From Chloroflexota bacterium (GTDB taxonomy: Bacteria; Chloroflexota; UBA6077), in the NCBI GenBank assembly GCA_021845945.1, contig JAJZRD010000226.1, positions 1 to 6,181 on the forward strand: a DNA stretch of 6,181 bases. Reading direction: 5' to 3'. Every line of letters begins with the position of its first letter. The stretch's first letter is position 1. A program made the translations under genes and the position numbers. Below the pieces are notes generated by a model that was not told the DNA's origin, did not search any database, and saw only the letters and a list, made by a program, of their open reading frames with translations. Positions 4,673 to 6,181 of the stretch are shown in pieces.

Positions 4673-5527
4673 GTGACAGAAACCGCGTACCTACCGTTTA
4701 ATGTGGATTGCCTGAACGGCAGCTTCATACCGGCCAAGCGAGGCGGTCCGCCGCCAGGTCAGTCCGGCCATTGGCTGATCCTTCAGGACCAGGGGCTGGT
4801 GGTGCCCGATCTGCCCGAGCTGGGGTTGCCCTTCGGCGATCTGCCCGCCGGCTTCGAGGGCATCCCCTCGGTGCCGCTCTGGCTCGGGACGTGGCAGGAG
4901 GTACCCTGCTGGGCGGCCGGGCTCCCGCGCGACGCCGGGCTGCCCTCCGGCTTCCGGCGAGAGACCCTGGTTCCCATGCAGGGCATCCGGTTGCCGGACG
5001 AGCTGCTGTCCCTCGGCGGGATCGCCATGCAGGCCCTCTGGTGGGAGTCGACCAGCCGCCACTGTCCCCGGTGCGGGGCGGATACCGAGCGCATCGACGG
5101 GGAATGGGGCAGGCGCTGCCCTCGCTGTCGCTACGAGCACTACCCCCACCTGTACCCTGCGGTGATAGTCCTGGTCCACGACGGTGATCGTGTGCTTCTC
5201 GCTCGAAAGCAGGGTTGGGCGCCCGGCCGATACGCCCTGGTCGCCGGCTTCGTGGACAACGGCGAGTCGCTGGAGGCAGCTGTGCGGCGGGAGGTGAGAG
5301 AGGAGGTGGGCGTCGAGGTCGACGACATCCAGTACGTCGGCAGCCAGAACTGGCCCTTTCCGAGTCAGCTGATGGTCGGTTTCCTGGCCCGGTACGCCGG
5401 TGGTGAGATTGCCGTCGATCGCGAGGAGCTGGAGGACGCCCAATGGTTCCCCCGCGACGCCCTGCCGACGGGACCCTCGCGCCACAGCATCGCCGGCTTC
5501 ATCATCGAGCACTACGCGAGGCGCTGA
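4673..5527 (+). CDS. nudC: NAD(+) diphosphatase NudC (NUDIX hydrolase with zinc ribbon)
   Basis: This 284-residue protein hydrolyses NAD(H) to NMN(H) and AMP in the cytoplasm; the family also removes NAD caps from RNA 5' ends. Residues 1-125 are the divergent N-terminal domain. Residues 131-152 form a zinc ribbon with Cys131, Cys134, Cys149 and Cys152 (CPRCG, then CPRC). The NUDIX fold follows, with the full NUDIX box: Gly192, Glu198, then REVREEVGV at 206-214 carrying the metal-binding Glu210 and Glu211. Just after it comes SQNWPFP (224-230), the NudC-defining element whose usual form is SQPWPFP; here Asn226 replaces the Pro. Start is GTG at 4673, with AGGGGG (4661-4666) 6 nt upstream. It is transcribed divergently from the SDR gene, with no downstream operon partner. 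Length is close to actinobacterial-type NudC and a little longer than the 257-residue Escherichia coli protein. All catalytic residues are present and the assignment is firm. Confidence 0.93.
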   Translation: MTETAYLPFNVDCLNGSFIPAKRGGPPPGQSGHWLILQDQGLVVPDLPELGLPFGDLPAGFEGIPSVPLWLGTWQEVPCWAAGLPRDAGLPSGFRRETLVPMQGIRLPDELLSLGGIAMQALWWESTSRHCPRCGADTERIDGEWGRRCPRCRYEHYPHLYPAVIVLVHDGDRVLLARKQGWAPGRYALVAGFVDNGESLEAAVRREVREEVGVEVDDIQYVGSQNWPFPSQLMVGFLARYAGGEIAVDREELEDAQWFPRDALPTGPSRHSIAGFIIEHYARR

Positions 5528-5549
5528 CGCCGAACCCGGCTGTCCCATC

Positions 5550-5567
5550 GAGGGCGCGCCTGCCCTC
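5550..5567 (+). terminator. Weak hairpin after nudC
   Basis: GAGGGC (5550-5555), loop GCGCCT, GCCCTC (5562-5567), starting 23 nt after the nudC stop. It has a perfect 6-bp stem but no following U-tract, so at best it is a non-canonical terminator or an mRNA 3' stabiliser. The stronger terminator lies at 5859-5890. Confidence 0.25.
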
Positions 5568-5592
5568 CGGGGCTGCCTCGTCGAAAGGGCGG

Positions 5593-5766
5593 CTAGTCCT
5601 TTCTTCCCTTGCGACACCTCTGCTGCTGGGCTCCCGTTGGGGGCTGATACCGGGCGGGATTACCGGAGCCATCTTCGTCGTCCGCAGGGTACTCGAAGAT
5701 AGGACCTTACGGAAGGAACTGGATGGCTACCAGGGATACGCCGGGCGGCGCCCAGCGCTTCCACTC
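5593..5766 (+). pseudogene. Remnant of an isoprenylcysteine carboxyl methyltransferase-like membrane protein
   Basis: One frame here reads LATPLLLGSRWGLIPGG (5608-5658), then VVRRVLEDRTLRKELDGYQGYAGRRP. This closely follows the C-terminal part of the ICMT/PEMT-like methyltransferase family: a TPLLLGS-x-W-x-LIP membrane helix, an R-x-x-LEDRTL-x-x-EL-x-GY-x-x-YA motif near the AdoMet/membrane site, and then the C-terminus. The first half or more of the protein is missing. Upstream the frame runs into nudC, no start codon with a ribosome binding site precedes the conserved part, and after the conserved Tyr-Ala the usual Arg-rich ending is replaced by unrelated sequence that stays open to about 5901. 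I therefore call it a 5'-truncated, 3'-eroded relic rather than a gene. Its position between nudC and a tRNA gene is a common site of deletion or rearrangement. Confidence 0.6.
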
Positions 5767-5858
5767 GGATCGGTAATGGTCATCCGCGTTCCGGACCTCG
5801 CCCGCGATTGGGGATGTGGGGGCAATCATCCGCACACCGATCGTTGCCGGGCAAAGGA
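5767..5858. other. Non-coding spacer between the relic and the terminator
   Basis: No gene is supported. The plus frame of the relic stays open but carries no recognisable sequence, and a minus-strand open frame through here continues into the tRNA gene and is spurious. Confidence 0.5.
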
Positions 5859-5890
5859 AAGGCCCTGGTTGCTGAGACAACCAGGGCCTT
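5859..5890. terminator. Bidirectional intrinsic terminator (tRNA-Asp / nudC side)
   Basis: A perfect 13-bp stem, AAGGCCCTGGTTG (5859-5871) with CAACCAGGGCCTT (5878-5890), closes a 6-nt loop (CTGAGA). On the minus strand it lies 15 nt beyond the tRNA-Asp 3' end, and its 3' arm runs into TTTCCTTT, a fair U-rich tail, so it should end the tRNA transcript. On the plus strand the tail is CGGTTTCTT, weaker but able to stop read-through from nudC into the antisense of the tRNA. Confidence 0.8.
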
Positions 5891-5905
5891 CGGTTTCTTA
5901 GGGGG

Positions 5906-5979
5906 CGGGCTCGAGGGGATTCGAACCCCCGGTCTCCAGCGTGACAGGCTGGCATGTTAGGCCGCTACACCACGAGCCC
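5906..5979 (-). tRNA. tRNA-Asp (anticodon GTC)
   Basis: The minus strand folds as a complete cloverleaf of 74 nt without CCA. The acceptor stem GGGCTCG/CGAGCCC is perfect. The D arm is GTGT/ACAT with a 9-nt loop containing GG. The anticodon stem CCAGC/GCTGG closes loop CTGTCAC, so the anticodon is GTC. The variable loop is AGACC, and the T arm GGGGG/CCCCT closes TTCGAAT. The discriminator base is G (5906), as expected for tRNA-Asp. The next three bases are CCC, so the CCA end is added post-transcriptionally. Decodes GAC and GAU. Confidence 0.97.
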
Positions 5980-6181
5980 TTATCGTGAACGCAATTATCT
6001 TAACACAGCCCCCAAACGGGCGCAAGGGCTTCTACTCGTTCGAAGTTCCGATGAGGTAGTGTATGAACCATTGCGGAAATAGCGGGGGGAACGGCCTTGG
6101 GGGTAGGGGATAGGTGGTCTGCAGCAGGCGGCTCCTGTTGTTGAAGGAACAGGCAGTTGTAGGCAGGGTTGAAGAGCTGCT
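5980..6181. other. Right flank, no supported gene
   Basis: Apart from the tRNA promoter region I see nothing firm. On the minus strand three frames are open from the window edge (stops near 6029, 6002 and 5988). Their translations, for example one containing PPRPFPPLFPQWFIHYL, match no family I know. The tail of a gene starting beyond the window is possible but cannot be decided. Confidence 0.4.
5994..5999 (-). promoter_or_regulatory. Possible -10 element of the tRNA-Asp promoter
   Basis: The minus strand reads GATAAT (five of six consensus bases) 14 nt upstream of the mature tRNA 5' end, which would give a short leader. I find no good -35 hexamer at 16-18 nt, so this is only a partial promoter call. 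Confidence 0.35.

Noticed and set aside
4691..5617. Minus-strand open frame of 308 residues opposite nudC
   Set aside because: It is a GC-rich antisense shadow of a gene with complete, well-recognised motifs. It shows no domain and no plausible ribosome binding site.
5707..5955. Minus-strand 82-residue open frame beginning MPACHAGDRGFESP
   Set aside because: It is translated from the tRNA-Asp gene itself. This type of false protein (GDRGFESP) is a known artefact of reading through tRNA T-arm and anticodon sequences.
5980..6181. Open minus-strand frames from the right window edge as a partial gene
   Set aside because: Three frames are open at once, none has recognisable motifs, and no frame is favoured by composition.

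Overview
The window comes from a high-GC bacterium that uses Shine-Dalgarno sequences. It makes peptidoglycan (membrane-anchored GH73 glucosaminidase) and lipoproteins (lipobox Cys), and its one tRNA gene does not encode CCA. DUF4389 membrane protein, PF04185-type phosphoesterase and NudC together would suit a Chloroflexota or actinobacterial-type genome. This is an impression from composition and gene content, not a proven placement. I see no phage, CRISPR, insertion sequence or defence genes. It looks like an ordinary chromosomal housekeeping and cell-envelope region with large, structured leaders.

Layout: 1-328 is non-coding and carries a twin-hairpin, REP-like palindromic element (229-303). 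A GH73 cell-wall hydrolase (minus, 329-1189) and a secreted phosphoesterase lipoprotein (plus, 1657-2664) diverge from a 467-bp intergenic region. That region holds an AT-rich, GATA-rich promoter island (about 1411-1495). On the GH73 side it also holds a leader of roughly 220 nt with a nested 73-nt fold and a long hairpin just upstream of the ribosome binding site, which has an alternative, mutually exclusive pairing. The phosphoesterase runs tail to tail, with an 18-bp gap, into a two-gene minus-strand operon: a membrane-anchored short-chain dehydrogenase (3310-4386) followed 12 nt later by a DUF4389 membrane protein (2683-3297). The SDR and the plus-strand NAD diphosphatase gene nudC (4673-5527) diverge from a 286-bp region with a sigma70-like promoter, a 12-bp palindrome and three successive hairpins in the nudC leader.

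Downstream of nudC there is a 5'-truncated remnant of an isoprenylcysteine carboxyl methyltransferase-like gene, then a 13-bp-stem bidirectional terminator, then tRNA-Asp(GTC) on the minus strand. The last 200 bases hold no gene I can support.

The genes do not form one pathway. Envelope functions dominate the left half (peptidoglycan cleavage, lipoprotein phosphoesterase, membrane SDR plus DUF4389), and nucleotide metabolism (NudC) and a tRNA lie on the right. The signal most worth following is the structured, possibly regulatory RNA leader of the GH73 gene.
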